Origin: Litchfieldia alkalitelluris
GTDB lineage: Bacteria > Bacillota > Bacilli > Bacillales > Salisediminibacteriaceae
NCBI RefSeq assembly: GCF_002153425.1
Contig: NZ_KZ119600.1
Location: 1,843,103-1,907,102, forward strand
Length of the DNA stretch: 64,000 bases
Reading direction: 5' to 3'
Shown here in pieces: positions 24,805 through 34,602 of the stretch. The notes below the pieces were generated by a model. It saw nothing but the letters and a program-made list of their open reading frames with translations, was not told the DNA's origin and ran no database searches. A program made the position numbers and the translations under genes. Numbering within the stretch: position 1 is the stretch's first letter; every line of letters begins with the position of its first letter.

Positions 24805-26276
24805 TGACACATGATCAATCCTTAATTTTTGAAATCAGCAAGGAAGGAAGAATTGGACACAGTTTACCAGAATTAGACGTTCCAGAAGTAGATATTAATC
24901 ATTTAATCCCTAAGGAAATGCAACGTACTGAAGCACCTGAACTTCCAGAGGTTTCAGAACTTCAGTTAGTAAGGCACTATACAGCCTTGTCACGTAGAAA
25001 CCATGGTGTTGATTCAGGGTTTTATCCTCTCGGATCTTGTACAATGAAATACAATCCGAAAATTAATGAAGATGTGGCAAGATATGCTGGATTTGCACAC
25101 CTTCACCCATACCAGCCAGAGGAGACTATTCAAGGGGCTCTTGAGCTGATGTATAAATTACAAGGTAGCTTAGAGGAAATAACAGGAATGGATCAAGTGA
25201 CGCTTCAACCAGCAGCAGGAGCTCATGGGGAGTGGACTGGATTGATGCTTATCCGTGCATACCATGAAGCTAATGGAGACTTCCAACGTACGAAAGTTAT
25301 TGTACCTGACTCTGCTCATGGTACGAATCCAGCATCTGCAACCGTTGCAGGCTTTGATTCTGTTACTGTTCGTTCAAATGAAAAGGGATTGGTTGATTTA
25401 GACCATCTTAGAGAAGTTGTAGGAGATGACACAGCTGCTCTCATGTTAACTAACCCAAATACATTAGGTTTATTTGAAGAACAGATTGTAGAAATGGCGA
25501 AAATTGTCCATGACGCAGGTGGAAAGCTTTACTATGATGGAGCAAACTCTAATGCAATCTTAGGTATTACTCGACCTGGAGATATGGGCTTTGATGTTGT
25601 TCACTTGAATCTTCATAAAACATTCACTACACCTCATGGGGGAGGTGGGCCAGGTTCTGGTCCCGTAGGTGTGAAAAAAGATTTAGTACCTTATTTGCCA
25701 AAGCCAATTGTTGCTGTGAAAGAAGAAGCAGGCGAGGCGCGCTATTACTTTGATTATGATATTCCTGACTCTATCGGACGTGTAAAACCGTACTATGGAA
25801 ACTTCGGGATAAATGTTCGAGCTTACACTTATATACGTACAATGGGGCCAGATGGCCTTCGCAATGTATCAGAATATGCTGTTCTCAATGCGAATTATAT
25901 GCTTCGCCGTTTAGAGCCTTATTATGATGCACCTTATACACAGCATTGTAAGCATGAGTTCGTCTTATCTGGACGCAGACAGAAAAAGCTTGGTGTACGT
26001 ACCCTAGATATTGCAAAGCGTCTGTTAGACTTTGGGTATCACCCACCAACGATTTACTTCCCATTGAATGTGGAAGAATGTCTCATGATCGAACCCACTG
26101 AAACGGAATCTAAGGAAACATTAGATGAGTTTATCGAGGCGATGATCCAGATTGCTAAAGAGGCTGAAGAAAATCCTGAAATCGTACAGGAAGCGCCACA
26201 CCACACTGTCATTGATCGATTAGATGAAACGACAGCTGCAAGGAAACCTATCTTGCGTTATACGAAGGAAGCTTAA
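24801..26276 (+). CDS. gcvPB: glycine dehydrogenase (decarboxylating), P protein subunit 2
   Basis: A 491-residue beta subunit of the P protein carrying the PLP lysine in [19 protein letters not shown]. Other conserved stretches are [27 protein letters not shown] and [15 protein letters not shown]. Length matches the family (about 488). It is translationally coupled to gcvPA and followed by a strong terminator that closes the operon. Confidence 0.96.
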   Translation: MMTHDQSLIFEISKEGRIGHSLPELDVPEVDINHLIPKEMQRTEAPELPEVSELQLVRHYTALSRRNHGVDSGFYPLGSCTMKYNPKINEDVARYAGFAHLHPYQPEETIQGALELMYKLQGSLEEITGMDQVTLQPAAGAHGEWTGLMLIRAYHEANGDFQRTKVIVPDSAHGTNPASATVAGFDSVTVRSNEKGLVDLDHLREVVGDDTAALMLTNPNTLGLFEEQIVEMAKIVHDAGGKLYYDGANSNAILGITRPGDMGFDVVHLNLHKTFTTPHGGGGPGSGPVGVKKDLVPYLPKPIVAVKEEAGEARYYFDYDIPDSIGRVKPYYGNFGINVRAYTYIRTMGPDGLRNVSEYAVLNANYMLRRLEPYYDAPYTQHCKHEFVLSGRRQKKLGVRTLDIAKRLLDFGYHPPTIYFPLNVEECLMIEPTETESKETLDEFIEAMIQIAKEAEENPEIVQEAPHHTVIDRLDETTAARKPILRYTKEA

Positions 26277-26289
26277 TAGATGCATTCAA

Positions 26290-26338
26290 AAAACAAGAAG
26301 CTGGGACATATCACACTTTGTCCCAGCTTCTTGTTTAT
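26290..26338. terminator. bidirectional terminator between gcvPB and yqhL
   Basis: Perfect 17-base arms from AACAAGAAGCTGGGACA (26292-26308) to its complement (26319-26335), with a 10-base loop, between convergent genes. Confidence 0.92.
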
Positions 26339-26345
26339 ATTTTAG

Positions 26346-26720
26346 TTATTTTTTAATTTTACCGCTCCATTTTCGGAAGCCACCTTTTAGCATGACAACA
26401 TCTTCTACTCCGCGTTTTTTACGCAAGAGTTTAGCAACTTGAACACAGCGGGTTCCATTTTGACAATAAATGTATACAGGCTTGTCAGGTCTAATTTCAC
26501 CAGCACGTTGGCGCATTTGTGAAAGTGGAATGTTACGTGCACCCAGCATATGACCTGTTTTAAATTCCCGTTCTTCCCTAACATCTATTAACTGGGCTTT
26601 TCTATAGTCCTGTTTAAATTCTTCTTGTTCTAATGAACGTAAATATTTTGGTTTCTTTAGGCGGATTACAATAAAGATGATTAAAACGACCGTTAATGTA
26701 ATTAACAACCAAAGTTCCAT
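26346..26720 (-). CDS. yqhL: membrane-anchored rhodanese-like protein YqhL
   Basis: 124 residues: an N-terminal membrane segment (LWLLITLTVVLIIFIVIRL) and a rhodanese domain with the active-site loop YCQNGTRC (Cys nucleophile) and the family start LIDVREEREFKTGHM. It is a putative sulfurtransferase or persulfide carrier at the inner face of the membrane. ATG 26720 has AAGGAGTGGG upstream; the longer frame to 26849 lacks a ribosome binding site and would precede the anchor by 43 residues. Matches B. subtilis YqhL in size and place. Confidence 0.92.
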   Translation of the reverse strand: MELWLLITLTVVLIIFIVIRLKKPKYLRSLEQEEFKQDYRKAQLIDVREEREFKTGHMLGARNIPLSQMRQRAGEIRPDKPVYIYCQNGTRCVQVAKLLRKKRGVEDVVMLKGGFRKWSGKIKK

Positions 26721-26903
26721 ACTGACTCCCACTCCTTTTTCTATATCTATGTCATTGCTGTCCCACATTAAATGATAAACTGAATTATAAAAATCTGCAA
26801 CGACAATTAATACTTGTCTATTATATGCGTTAAATTTGGAGCTTACCAAAATCTTTTGTATGATGGATTGGATAAGAATTTATAGAGAGAAAGGGTATTA
26901 CAT

Positions 26904-27734
26904 ATGGAAATTTGGTACTTTTTAGATTCTGGACTTAAAGGTCCTGCGTATAATATGGCTCTAGATGAAAAGCTGATGGATTGGCATCGGGAAAAAAAGA
27001 TTAACCCGGTCATTCGCTTTTATGGGTGGAATCCTCCAACATTGTCTGTTGGATATTTTCAGAATGTGGAAAAGGAAATAGACTTTTCAGCCGTGGAAAA
27101 ACATGGTTTGGGTTTCGTCCGACGTCCCACTGGTGGTAGAGGTGTCCTCCACGATGATGAATTAACATATAGCGTGATAGTAAACGAAGATCACCCTAAA
27201 ATGCCTGCCACTGTTACAGAGGCTTATCGTGTTATTTCTGAAGGCCTTTTAGAGGGGTTTCGGTACTTAGGACTAGAAGCAGAATTTTCTATACCTAGAA
27301 CAGAAGAAGAAAAAGATCGCTTAAAGCGTCCTCGTTCCGCTGTCTGCTTTGATGCCCCATCATGGTATGAATTAGTTGTTGAAGGGAGAAAGATTGCTGG
27401 CAGTGCTCAAACGAGACAGAAAGGCGTTATTCTTCAGCACGGATCCATTATTATGAATATAGACGAGGACAAGTTGTTTGATATCTTCAAATATCCTAAT
27501 CAGCGGGTCAGGGAAAGAATGCAGCGTGCATTCAAAAGCAAGGCCGTTCCTATTAATGCCCTAACAGAACGTAACATTACAATAGAAGAGATGAAGGGTG
27601 CTATGAAGGTTGGATTTGAGAAAGGGTTAGATGTAAAACTTGAGCCGCTGGTATTAACAGCTGAACAAGAAGAGGAAGTTCAAGAATTGATGACATCTAA
27701 ATATGATACGGAAAAGTGGAATTATAAATTGTAA
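26904..27734 (+). CDS. lipM: octanoyl-[GcvH]:protein octanoyltransferase / octanoyl transferase LipM
   Basis: A 276-residue LipM enzyme, which moves octanoate from acyl carrier protein to GcvH, the first step of lipoate assembly in Bacilli. The conserved [18 protein letters not shown] motif, the catalytic Cys in [12 protein letters not shown] and the Lys in GRKIAGSAQ are present. GAAAGGG precedes ATG 26904. Its place near gcv genes is functional as well as syntenic: GcvH is its product target and glycine cleavage needs lipoylated GcvH. It is followed by its own terminator. Confidence 0.95.
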   Translation: MEIWYFLDSGLKGPAYNMALDEKLMDWHREKKINPVIRFYGWNPPTLSVGYFQNVEKEIDFSAVEKHGLGFVRRPTGGRGVLHDDELTYSVIVNEDHPKMPATVTEAYRVISEGLLEGFRYLGLEAEFSIPRTEEEKDRLKRPRSAVCFDAPSWYELVVEGRKIAGSAQTRQKGVILQHGSIIMNIDEDKLFDIFKYPNQRVRERMQRAFKSKAVPINALTERNITIEEMKGAMKVGFEKGLDVKLEPLVLTAEQEEEVQELMTSKYDTEKWNYKL

Positions 27735-27833
27735 GAACTGACTGATAACATGTCAATGTGGACTAACGGGTTTGCAGCATACGGAGGTTTCCCTTAATTG
27801 TGTGACTAAAACGCCCTCATTAACATCAAAACA

Positions 27834-27873
27834 ATGAATGGCACGAAGTGAAGATTCTTCGTGCCATTTTAAT
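27834..27873 (+). terminator. terminator after lipM
   Basis: AATGGCACGAAG / CTTCGTGCCATT perfect 12-base stem with an eight-base loop and a short T tract. The remaining sequence up to the NrdR boxes (27874-28160) shows no gene. Confidence 0.87.
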
Positions 27874-28160
27874 ATGCGAATTATCCTGTTGGCCAAGTGA
27901 CCAAGGGCTTGGGCTTTTCTGATATTTCATAGAAAATACCTAGAATTTAATCCCTTTATTAATAGGTGAAGTTGATGTATGATAGAATTTCTGTGTGGTC
28001 TATAAATCGATAAATAGGAAGATGGTTCGACTTTATTTTATTGAAAATGACAAAAACAGCCATTCTCATAAACTAGCACTTATTATCTTTCATTTTCTCG
28101 ATTTATCACTTTTTTTGATAGCAACTTCATAGTTGACAAAAAAGAAAAAAGCCCACTTAA

Positions 28161-28231
28161 AATCAATATATAGTATTTTTTATAAATATCACTCACTATA
28201 TATTGATGAGTAGTTTTTTCTATGCTATAGT
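28161..28231 (+). promoter_or_regulatory. nrdJ promoter with two NrdR boxes
   Basis: AATCAATATATAGTAT (28161-28176) and TCACTATATATTGATG (28193-28208) match the NrdR box consensus ACACWATATATWGTGT. Their centres are 32 bp apart (three helical turns), the usual spacing. The second box contains the -35 TTGATG (28203-28208), which stands 17 bases before an extended -10 TGCTATAGT (TATAGT at 28226-28231). NrdR with bound ATP/dATP is expected to repress here. Confidence 0.85.
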
Positions 28232-28356
28232 AGAACAAGCATAGATGAAGGTTGGTATATGTTACCAAAAATATCATTAACCGATCTTTGACAACTAGAT
28301 ATAGACAGTTACTAATTTAATAGTAACTTTAATAATTTTTTATGGAAAGGGAGCGA

Positions 28357-29154
28357 ATGCCTGTGACAACGTTTATGTCTGAAAAGACGATCAACGTGGA
28401 GAAACTGAATCAAGATATTGAACAGTTTCCGCAAGTATTTCCAATAACTCCAGACATGAAACTAACACAAAGTGGAGTTTCACGCTTGGTCATGTTGGAC
28501 CGCTATACGTTCAAAGACACCGAGAAGAAAACATTAAAAGTTGGGGACTTCGTAGTTTTAACGGTTAAGCCGGATCCAAAGTTTCCAGCCAGAGGTTATG
28601 GATATGTAGTGGACATTAACTGGGAAGAAAACGTAGCAAAAATTGCAGTGGAAGATGAATTTCATGGTGTTTTAGAAGATCCAGAAGAAAAGAAAACCGG
28701 TGTGGTAACTCGTTCCCTGGATACAATTGACAAGCCTTTGGAAGTTTATTATGAGCAAATCGCGAAACGAAATGCTCGTGGATTATCAGAGGTAGAAACG
28801 AATCCAGAAAAACGTCAAGAATCGTTTGAAAAATTTTATCATGAATTAATGAACATGAATTTTGTTCCTGCTGGCCGTGTGCTTTATGGGGCTGGTGCAG
28901 AAACAGACGTAACATACTTTAACTGTTATGTAATGCCTTTTGTTGCTGATTCAAGGGAAGGTATTTCCGAACACAGAAAACAAGTAATGGAAATCATGAG
29001 CCGTGGTGGAGGAGTTGGAACAAATGGTTCCACATTGAGACCTCGTAATACTTTAGCTCGTGGAGTGAATGGAAAATCTTCAGGTTCTGTTTCATGGCTA
29101 GATGATATAGCGAAGCTTACTCATTTAGTTGAACAAGGTGGATCAAGACGTGGT
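28357..29154 (+). CDS. nrdJ: ribonucleotide reductase class II (B12-dependent), exon 1
   Basis: The first 266 codons of an adenosylcobalamin-dependent ribonucleoside (di/tri)phosphate reductase, which makes deoxyribonucleotides by a radical mechanism and does not need oxygen. The stretch NMNFVPAGRVLYGAG, the first redox Cys in TYFNCYVMPF, and SRGGGVGTNGSTLRP are visible. The open frame continues five codons into the intron (KLAS stop), which is an artefact. ATG 28357 follows AAAGGGAG closely; GTG 28363 is an alternative. The gene is not in the B. subtilis block and seems inserted between lipM and mntR. Confidence 0.92.
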
Positions 29155-29487
29155 AAACTAGCATCTTAATGCGTGCCTCGTCTATAAAAAAACCTCGTGA
29201 ATTGCTGGAAACTCTTTAAAATGCGTCATAGATGACTTGCTGGCTACAACGTGACTGGAAACGGTGAACGTGAATGCTTAAAAACAGCAAGTGGATAAAG
29301 ACAATCAGCAGCCAAGCTCCTTAAAAGGAGAAGGTTCAACGACCATCGAACCCATGCTCAATGAGCGTAAGGTAGTAGAGTAGGAAGTAAGTGCTTCCGA
29401 AGCGCGAGGACACTGTATAGTGTAAGATATGGTCTGAACTCTATGGTGACATAGAGAGTTGGTGTAACGAACCAACGTAACGTATTG
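29155..29487 (+). ncRNA. group I self-splicing intron in nrdJ (no ORF)
   Basis: A 333-nt insertion between codons GGT and GCA of nrdJ restores GGSRRG-AQMIML when removed. The upstream exon end GACGTGGT pairs with the guide GCCTCGTC (29175-29182), one mismatch, with the expected U-G pair at the splice site. Core elements are visible: ACAATCAGCAGCCAAGCTCC region (29301-29320; P4 side), P7 as GACCAT (29341-29346) with ATGGTC (29429-29434), and the typical AAGATATGGTCTGAAC. The intron ends with G (29487). There is space for peripheral P7.1/P9 hairpins (for example CTCTATGGTGACATAGAG). No homing endonuclease is encoded. Type resembles the phage/Bacillus IA introns found in nrd genes. Confidence 0.9.
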
Positions 29488-31269
29488 GCACAGATGATAA
29501 TGCTCTCGGATTGGCATCCTGACATACTAGAATTCATTATTTCGAAGATGCAAAATCCGAGAATATTACGATACTTACTAGAAAATACAGAAGACGATCA
29601 AATTAAGCGTCTAATTAAGGAAAAGCTTAAATTCACACCATTATCTGAGTTAGAAGAGTCCTTGTATCAAGGAATTATTAATTATAAGCATATCCCAGGT
29701 ACTGGTGGGTTTGACCCTAAAGTGATCCAAGAAGCAGAAGAAAAGCTTCGAACTGGTGGAACATATACTGTAAACAATTCTGAATTTTTAACGGGTGCAA
29801 ACATCTCTGTTTGTATTACTAAGGAATTCATGGAAGCAGTAGAAAAAGACACGGAGTACGCACTTCGTTTCCCAGATGTGGAAAACTACAATGAGGAAGA
29901 AATGAAGGCTTACAACCGTGAATGGCATGAATATGGAGATGTTCGTGAGTGGGAAGCGTTAGGTTTCGGCGTACGAACCTATCGAAAAATTAAAGCACAA
30001 GAGCTTTGGAATCTTATTAATATTTGTGCTACCTATTCTGCGGAACCAGGAATTTTCTTTATTGATAATGCAAACGAAATGACAAATGCAAAAGCTTACG
30101 GTCAACAAGTTGTAGCAACAAACCCATGTGGAGAACAACCACTTGCGCCGTTTTCTGTATGTAACCTAGCTGCTGTAAACTTAGCAGAAATGGCTAATAA
30201 AGAAGAGAAAACAGTCGATTATGAAAAGCTTAAACAGACTGTTGCAACTGGGGTACGCATGCAGGATAACGTTATTGATGCAACTCCGTATTTCCTTGAC
30301 GAAAATACGAAGCAGGCAAAAGGTGAACGTCGTGTAGGACTTGGTGTAATGGGATTACATGATTTACTTATTTACACGGAAACTGTTTACGGTTCTGAAG
30401 ATGGAAACGAACTTGTTGATAAAATCTTCGAAACAATTGCAACAACTGCATATCGTACAAGCATCGAGCTTGCTAAGGAAAAAGGCAGCTTCCCATTCTT
30501 GGTTGGTAGCAATGATCAAGAGACGAAGCATTTAAGAATGAAATATATTAATACAGGTTATATGAAAAAAATGCCTGAGGATATTAGACAAGGAATTTTG
30601 GAACACGGAATCCGGAACTCTCACTTACTGACTGTTGCTCCCACGGGCTCCACTGGAACAATGGTCGGAGTTAGTACTGGACTTGAACCATACTTCTCTT
30701 TCTCGTATTTCCGAAGCGGGCGCTTAGGAAAATTCATCGAGGTGAAGGCAGAAATTTTACAGCAATATCTTGAAAGACATCCTGAAACAGACCCAGACAA
30801 CCTACCTGAATGGTTCGTATCAAGTATGGAGCTTTCACCAGAAGCGCATGCTGATGTACAATGTGTCATTCAACGTTGGGTAGACAGTTCATTAAGTAAA
30901 ACAGTTAACGCTCCAAGGGGATATACTGTTGATCAAGTGAAAAAAGTATACGAGCGTCTTTACAAAGGTGGAGCGAAGGGTGGAACGGTTTATGTTGATG
31001 GTAGCCGTGATTCCCAAGTACTAACTTTGAAAGCTGAAGAAAATGATATGTACGCTGTTGAGCTTGCTGGTGATCCTGCAGAGGACAATAAAGATAAAAA
31101 GCAACAAGTCGTACTTGTTGAAACAATCTCGGATGTTCGAAGCACTTCTGTAACATACGGTAGCGAAGTGGGAGACACTTGCCCAGTCTGTCGAAAAGGA
31201 ACAGTAGAAGATATTGGTGGTTGTAATACATGTACAAACTGTAATGCGCAATTAAAATGTGGTCTATAA
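29488..31269 (+). CDS. nrdJ: ribonucleotide reductase class II (B12-dependent), exon 2
   Basis: The remaining 593 residues of NrdJ (859 in total after splicing). It contains the catalytic NPCGEQPLAPFSVCNL stretch with the radical Cys and Glu, the PTGSTGTMVGVSTGLEP loop, and a C-terminal CPVCRKG...CNTCTNCNAQLKCGL, the Zn/redox tail typical of class II enzymes. The frame is open to TTG 29485, three bases before the exon border, but translation must come from exon 1. No cobalamin riboswitch is seen upstream. The gene ends with a strong terminator. Confidence 0.92.
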   Translation, partial: AQMIMLSDWHPDILEFIISKMQNPRILRYLLENTEDDQIKRLIKEKLKFTPLSELEESLYQGIINYKHIPGTGGFDPKVIQEAEEKLRTGGTYTVNNSEFLTGANISVCITKEFMEAVEKDTEYALRFPDVENYNEEEMKAYNREWHEYGDVREWEALGFGVRTYRKIKAQELWNLINICATYSAEPGIFFIDNANEMTNAKAYGQQVVATNPCGEQPLAPFSVCNLAAVNLAEMANKEEKTVDYEKLKQTVATGVRMQDNVIDATPYFLDENTKQAKGERRVGLGVMGLHDLLIYTETVYGSEDGNELVDKIFETIATTAYRTSIELAKEKGSFPFLVGSNDQETKHLRMKYINTGYMKKMPEDIRQGILEHGIRNSHLLTVAPTGSTGTMVGVSTGLEPYFSFSYFRSGRLGKFIEVKAEILQQYLERHPETDPDNLPEWFVSSMELSPEAHADVQCVIQRWVDSSLSKTVNAPRGYTVDQVKKVYERLYKGGAKGGTVYVDGSRDSQVLTLKAEENDMYAVELAGDPAEDNKDKKQQVVLVETISDVRSTSVTYGSEVGDTCPVCRKGTVEDIGGCNTCTNCNAQLKCGL

Positions 31270-31285
31270 TTTGATCAGATAAATA

Positions 31286-31328
31286 AGGGGTATCCTCGGC
31301 CAAAGTTGGCTAGGATACCTTTTTTTTG
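31286..31328 (+). terminator. terminator after nrdJ
   Basis: GGTATCCTCGGCCAA / TTGGCTAGGATACC hairpin (31289-31319) with a very short loop and T8. Confidence 0.93.
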
Positions 31329-31512
31329 TGACATAGGAGCTTGCGCTTTTTCTAATACATTATGAATATATATTATTTATAAATTTCCCCGTTGAAAGAT
31401 ACTGCTTGGGCTAGTTTAAGATGATGTTTTGTAGTATAATTTAAAATAGACAAGCAACATTTTTTCCATAGAGAAAAATAATTGCAATCCGTTGTTGTAT
31501 GGAGGGAACGAC

Positions 31513-31950
31513 ATGCCGACACCGAGCATGGAAGATTACCTGGAAAGGATTTATTCGTTAATAGAAGATAAAGGGTATGCAAGGGTATCGGATATTGCTG
31601 AAGCACTAGAAGTACACCCATCATCAGTTACAAAGATGGTACAGAAGCTAGATAAAAGTCAATATCTTGTATATGAAAAATACCGTGGACTAGTATTAAC
31701 ACCTAAGGGTAAGAAAATTGGTAAAAGGCTAGTGTATCGACACGAGTTATTAGAGTCATTTATGAAGATGATAGGCGTAAATGATGAATTTATATACAAC
31801 GATGTAGAAGGAATTGAGCATCACTTAAGCTGGGATGCTATTGACAGAATTGGAGACCTTGTACAATATTTTGACGAAACGCCAGAACGTCTGACAGAAT
31901 TAAGGGAAGTTCAAAAGAAAAATGAAGAAGGCGGAGATCAACAATCCTAA
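31513..31950 (+). CDS. mntR: manganese-responsive transcriptional regulator MntR
   Basis: A 145-residue DtxR-family regulator, repressing manganese importers and activating efflux when Mn2+ is bound. The N-terminal winged helix contains [18 protein letters not shown]. Metal ligands seen are Asp8 and Glu11 (MEDYLERIY) and His/Glu residues in [10 protein letters not shown] and [13 protein letters not shown] 31513 follows GGAGGGAACGAC; the upstream ATG 31492 is not needed. Same position as in B. subtilis (after lipM, before yqhO) apart from nrdJ. Confidence 0.95.
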   Translation: MPTPSMEDYLERIYSLIEDKGYARVSDIAEALEVHPSSVTKMVQKLDKSQYLVYEKYRGLVLTPKGKKIGKRLVYRHELLESFMKMIGVNDEFIYNDVEGIEHHLSWDAIDRIGDLVQYFDETPERLTELREVQKKNEEGGDQQS

Positions 31951-31977
31951 TCATAATGGTTAGGATTGTTTTTTCTG
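31939..31977 (+). terminator. terminator after mntR
   Basis: ACAATCCTAA / TTAGGATTGT perfect stem with a nine-base loop and T6; it overlaps the mntR stop codon. Confidence 0.9.
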
Positions 31978-32057
31978 TAACGGACAATCTTTATTTTTAC
32001 ACGTACAAGCATTTTTTCTTTTTTACCTAACTATGATGAAAAGAGGTAGGTGAGAAA

Positions 32058-32951
32058 ATGCTTAAAGTGGACGGGGTTTTTGCAGGAGGAGGTATGAAGG
32101 CGTTTGCTTTCGTAGGTGCATTACAGGCATTAGACAAGAAAGAGATTTACTTTGACAGACTAGCTGGAACAAGTGCAGGGGCGATTATGGCAACGCTCAT
32201 TAAGGTTGGCTACAATAGTCATGAAATCGCACAAATTTTTGAAGAACTAGAATTACCTGCATTACTTGATAAAAAACGTTTTCGTGTATTATATCCATTT
32301 TACCGTTGGTTACGACTGTATGCTAAAATGGGATTTTACCAAGGTGATGTGTTTGAGGAATGGTTGAGACAAACTTTACATGCAAAAGGGGTTTATACTT
32401 TTAGCGATATAGAACCAGGTACACTTAAAATGGTTGCTTCAGATTTAACAAATGGGAACCTATTAGTTATCCCAGATGACTTACCGAATTATGGTATTGA
32501 ACCTGAAAATTTTTCAGTAGCGCGTGCAGTTAGAATGAGCTGTAGTTTACCTTTCTTCTTTGAGCCAGTAAAGTTAAAAAATAATAATGGAATTGAATCA
32601 ATGATTGTAGATGGAGGAGTACTAAGTAATTTTCCTATTTGGTTGTTTGCTAGTCGCAACCAACCACGCTTTAAACGGCCTGTATTAGGATTCCGTTTAT
32701 CTCCTTCAGAGGTGTATATGGAGCCGCGTGAGATTAAGAATGCATTGAATATGCTGTACTCTATGGTTGACACGATGAGAACTGCTCATGACCAAAGATA
32801 TATTGAAAAGCATGATGCAAAGAATATTGTGTTTATACCAGCAGATCATATATCCACAACAAACTTTAATATCACTGATGAAGAAAAAGATCAGCTCATT
32901 GATTTAGGTGAAAAGAGCACTTTAAAGTTTTTAAAAAAATGGACGTACTAA
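32058..32951 (+). CDS. yqhO: patatin-like phospholipase YqhO
   Basis: A 297-residue patatin-family hydrolase. The oxyanion motif is GGGMKAFAFVGAL, the nucleophile elbow GTSAGA (GxSxG), and the catalytic Asp lies in VDGGVLSNFP. These form the Ser-Asp dyad of bacterial patatins, which release acyl chains from phospholipids; the natural substrate is unknown. AGAGGTAGGTG precedes ATG 32058. Synteny with mntR supports the name yqhO. Confidence 0.93.
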   Translation: MLKVDGVFAGGGMKAFAFVGALQALDKKEIYFDRLAGTSAGAIMATLIKVGYNSHEIAQIFEELELPALLDKKRFRVLYPFYRWLRLYAKMGFYQGDVFEEWLRQTLHAKGVYTFSDIEPGTLKMVASDLTNGNLLVIPDDLPNYGIEPENFSVARAVRMSCSLPFFFEPVKLKNNNGIESMIVDGGVLSNFPIWLFASRNQPRFKRPVLGFRLSPSEVYMEPREIKNALNMLYSMVDTMRTAHDQRYIEKHDAKNIVFIPADHISTTNFNITDEEKDQLIDLGEKSTLKFLKKWTY

Positions 32952-32998
32952 AGGACATGGCGGAATTTAAAAGAATATTCTGCTATGTCCTTCTGTTT
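32949..32998. terminator. terminator between convergent yqhO and membrane protein gene
   Basis: AAGGACATGGCGGAAT / ATTCTGCTATGTCCTT stem (32951-32992) with a ten-base loop. The loop contains the stop codon of the minus-strand gene. Confidence 0.75.
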
Positions 32999-33770
32999 TA
33001 TATAGTTTAACTGCTGTAATTAATATTGGAACAATAAGTGTTATCCAAAGTCCTAAAACAAGTCCGATTGTAATTTCAGTAGTAGGAACCCATTGATAGA
33101 CGAGTCTGTCTATGCCATATAAAACAATAATACCAGATATACCAATAATAGAAGCAAGAAGTCCGCGAATATGAGGTGGTTTTGGTATTTTCATACGAAC
33201 TTTAAATGATTCTAATGTATAACCAATACCAGCACCTAATAAGATCCCCGGATATATTAATAATTTTTCTGTTGGGTGAATGATAGCTGCCAAAAAAACA
33301 GGGAGTATGATAGCAAAAATGATGATGTATGGTTCAGGCATGGAACCAATCCAATCAAGGGTGCGATAAAAAGTATATATAATAAAACCACCAATGAGGA
33401 TTGCACCAACAATGGAAAAGAGGGGCACAGCACCAAATGCAATGAATAGGACACTTGTTAATAATGGTGGTAATAGGCATAAGATGATGGCTTTCCTTGT
33501 TCGACATAAAGGTATGAAAAAAGAAAAAAATGTCATCATTATTTGTACTTGTGGGTGGGTGAATGGTAGAAGCTCATCATTCGTATATAAATATGGGAAG
33601 TGAAGTGTAATGATTTGCGCTACTGACATGGAAAACAAAGTTAAATATAATACTTGAAAACCAATTTTCTTGTTAATAGCCCAATAAATCGTTCCAACTC
33701 CAATAAGAAACAAGAGAATAACCCATTCTGTCGGAATGTAAGTTATAAATATATCTTGATTCCTGTCCAT
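32967..33770 (-). CDS. polytopic membrane protein, possibly a PAP2-related remnant
   Basis: A 267-residue protein with about eight hydrophobic segments. WVILLFLIGVGTIYWAINKKIGFQVLYL resembles the first helices of PAP2-type membrane phosphatases. GAGIGYTLESFKVRMKIPK resembles the region after their catalytic core. The catalytic motifs (K-x6-RP, PSGH, SR-x5-H-x3-D) are not found, so phosphatase activity is unlikely. ATG 33770 has AAAGGGGTG upstream. It is not part of the B. subtilis block. The family is uncertain. Confidence 0.72.
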   Translation of the reverse strand: MDRNQDIFITYIPTEWVILLFLIGVGTIYWAINKKIGFQVLYLTLFSMSVAQIITLHFPYLYTNDELLPFTHPQVQIMMTFFSFFIPLCRTRKAIILCLLPPLLTSVLFIAFGAVPLFSIVGAILIGGFIIYTFYRTLDWIGSMPEPYIIIFAIILPVFLAAIIHPTEKLLIYPGILLGAGIGYTLESFKVRMKIPKPPHIRGLLASIIGISGIIVLYGIDRLVYQWVPTTEITIGLVLGLWITLIVPILITAVKLYKTEGHSRIFF

Positions 33771-33817
33771 TGCCTGACACCCCTTTCCCATATCTAATTA
33801 CCTAAAAACGAATGATG

Positions 33818-33858
33818 TAAACAAAAGAACCAAGCCCTAGAACAAAGCCCGGTTCTTC
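33818..33858 (-). terminator. probable terminator after yqhP
   Basis: On the minus strand AAGAACC...GGTTCTT (33825-33857), with inner GGGC / GCTT pairing, is followed by TTTTGTTT. It overlaps the end of yqhP. Confidence 0.6.
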
Positions 33859-34205
33859 TTTTTATTCTTTTTCCCTTCAATAACTGTTAACTTTACATTA
33901 GATTGTCGTTTAACAAGAGGTCTAGTAGTTTTTTTCCTTTTCTCTTTCTTTTTATTGGAAAAAGAAACGGGAGCTTTTCTTACCTGGGCTCGTTGTGCAT
34001 GCATACCTGGGGAGGCGCCTTGTCTTTTCATTAACCATGGGATGATAAAACGCTTAAATGCGAAAATCATTACAACGACTATACCAATTGTGACTAGCAA
34101 CTGGGTAATTAAAGCTCCGGGACGTGTTACCAAGTTGACTAATAACCCTAGTACCGCAAGTCCTATAATGGTTAGAACGATTGGATGGTATGAATGACGG
34201 AACAT
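33837..34205 (-). CDS. yqhP: YqhP family membrane protein (SA1362 type)
   Basis: A 122-residue protein with two membrane segments (HPIVLTIIGLAVLGLLVNLV and LITQLLVTIGIVVVMIFAF) and a strongly basic C-terminal tail (many Lys/Arg). The N-terminus MFRHSYHPIV is the family hallmark. Function unknown. GTTAGGAGGTG precedes the ATG. In B. subtilis yqhP is followed by yqhQ (DUF1385), which is missing here. Confidence 0.83.
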   Translation of the reverse strand: MFRHSYHPIVLTIIGLAVLGLLVNLVTRPGALITQLLVTIGIVVVMIFAFKRFIIPWLMKRQGASPGMHAQRAQVRKAPVSFSNKKKEKRKKTTRPLVKRQSNVKLTVIEGKKNKKKNRALF

Positions 34206-34602
34206 TGGTGCACACCTCCTAACAATAAGAATTTGTAAACTGATTTTTCACAGTGACGATAGTAATAAGGGGAGAGTCTATTACAATTATAATCCTCTTA
34301 AGAACTTCTGTCTTCTATATCACTTACAAGATTAAGTAACTTTGATAAGAAAGTTTAATTATACAACCTCATAAAATTTATCTGATTTTTGAAAAGATGT
34401 AATTTTACATCTGTCGCAATATTTAATACTTCCTATACACAGTATATGCATCAGTAATTAAATCTACAGTGTTTATTTATTTTATTCTACATAAAGTCAT
34501 ATATTACCTTCTATTACAGAGTCATAATTAAAAATTCTTCTACAAATATATTATTCCCTACTTTATTCGAATCTAACACAGTGGATGTAAAATTTATGAA
34601 AG

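Noticed and set aside
29305-29517. Minus-strand ORF inside the nrdJ intron as a homing endonuclease
   Set aside because: Only 70 codons, no LAGLIDADG, GIY-YIG or HNH motif, and on the wrong strand; the intron is ORF-less.
28342-31269. nrdJ as a pseudogene with a premature stop, or as an intein-containing gene
   Set aside because: The intervening 333 nt have stops in frame and group I intron core elements with matching exon-guide pairing; removal restores a perfect conserved sequence.
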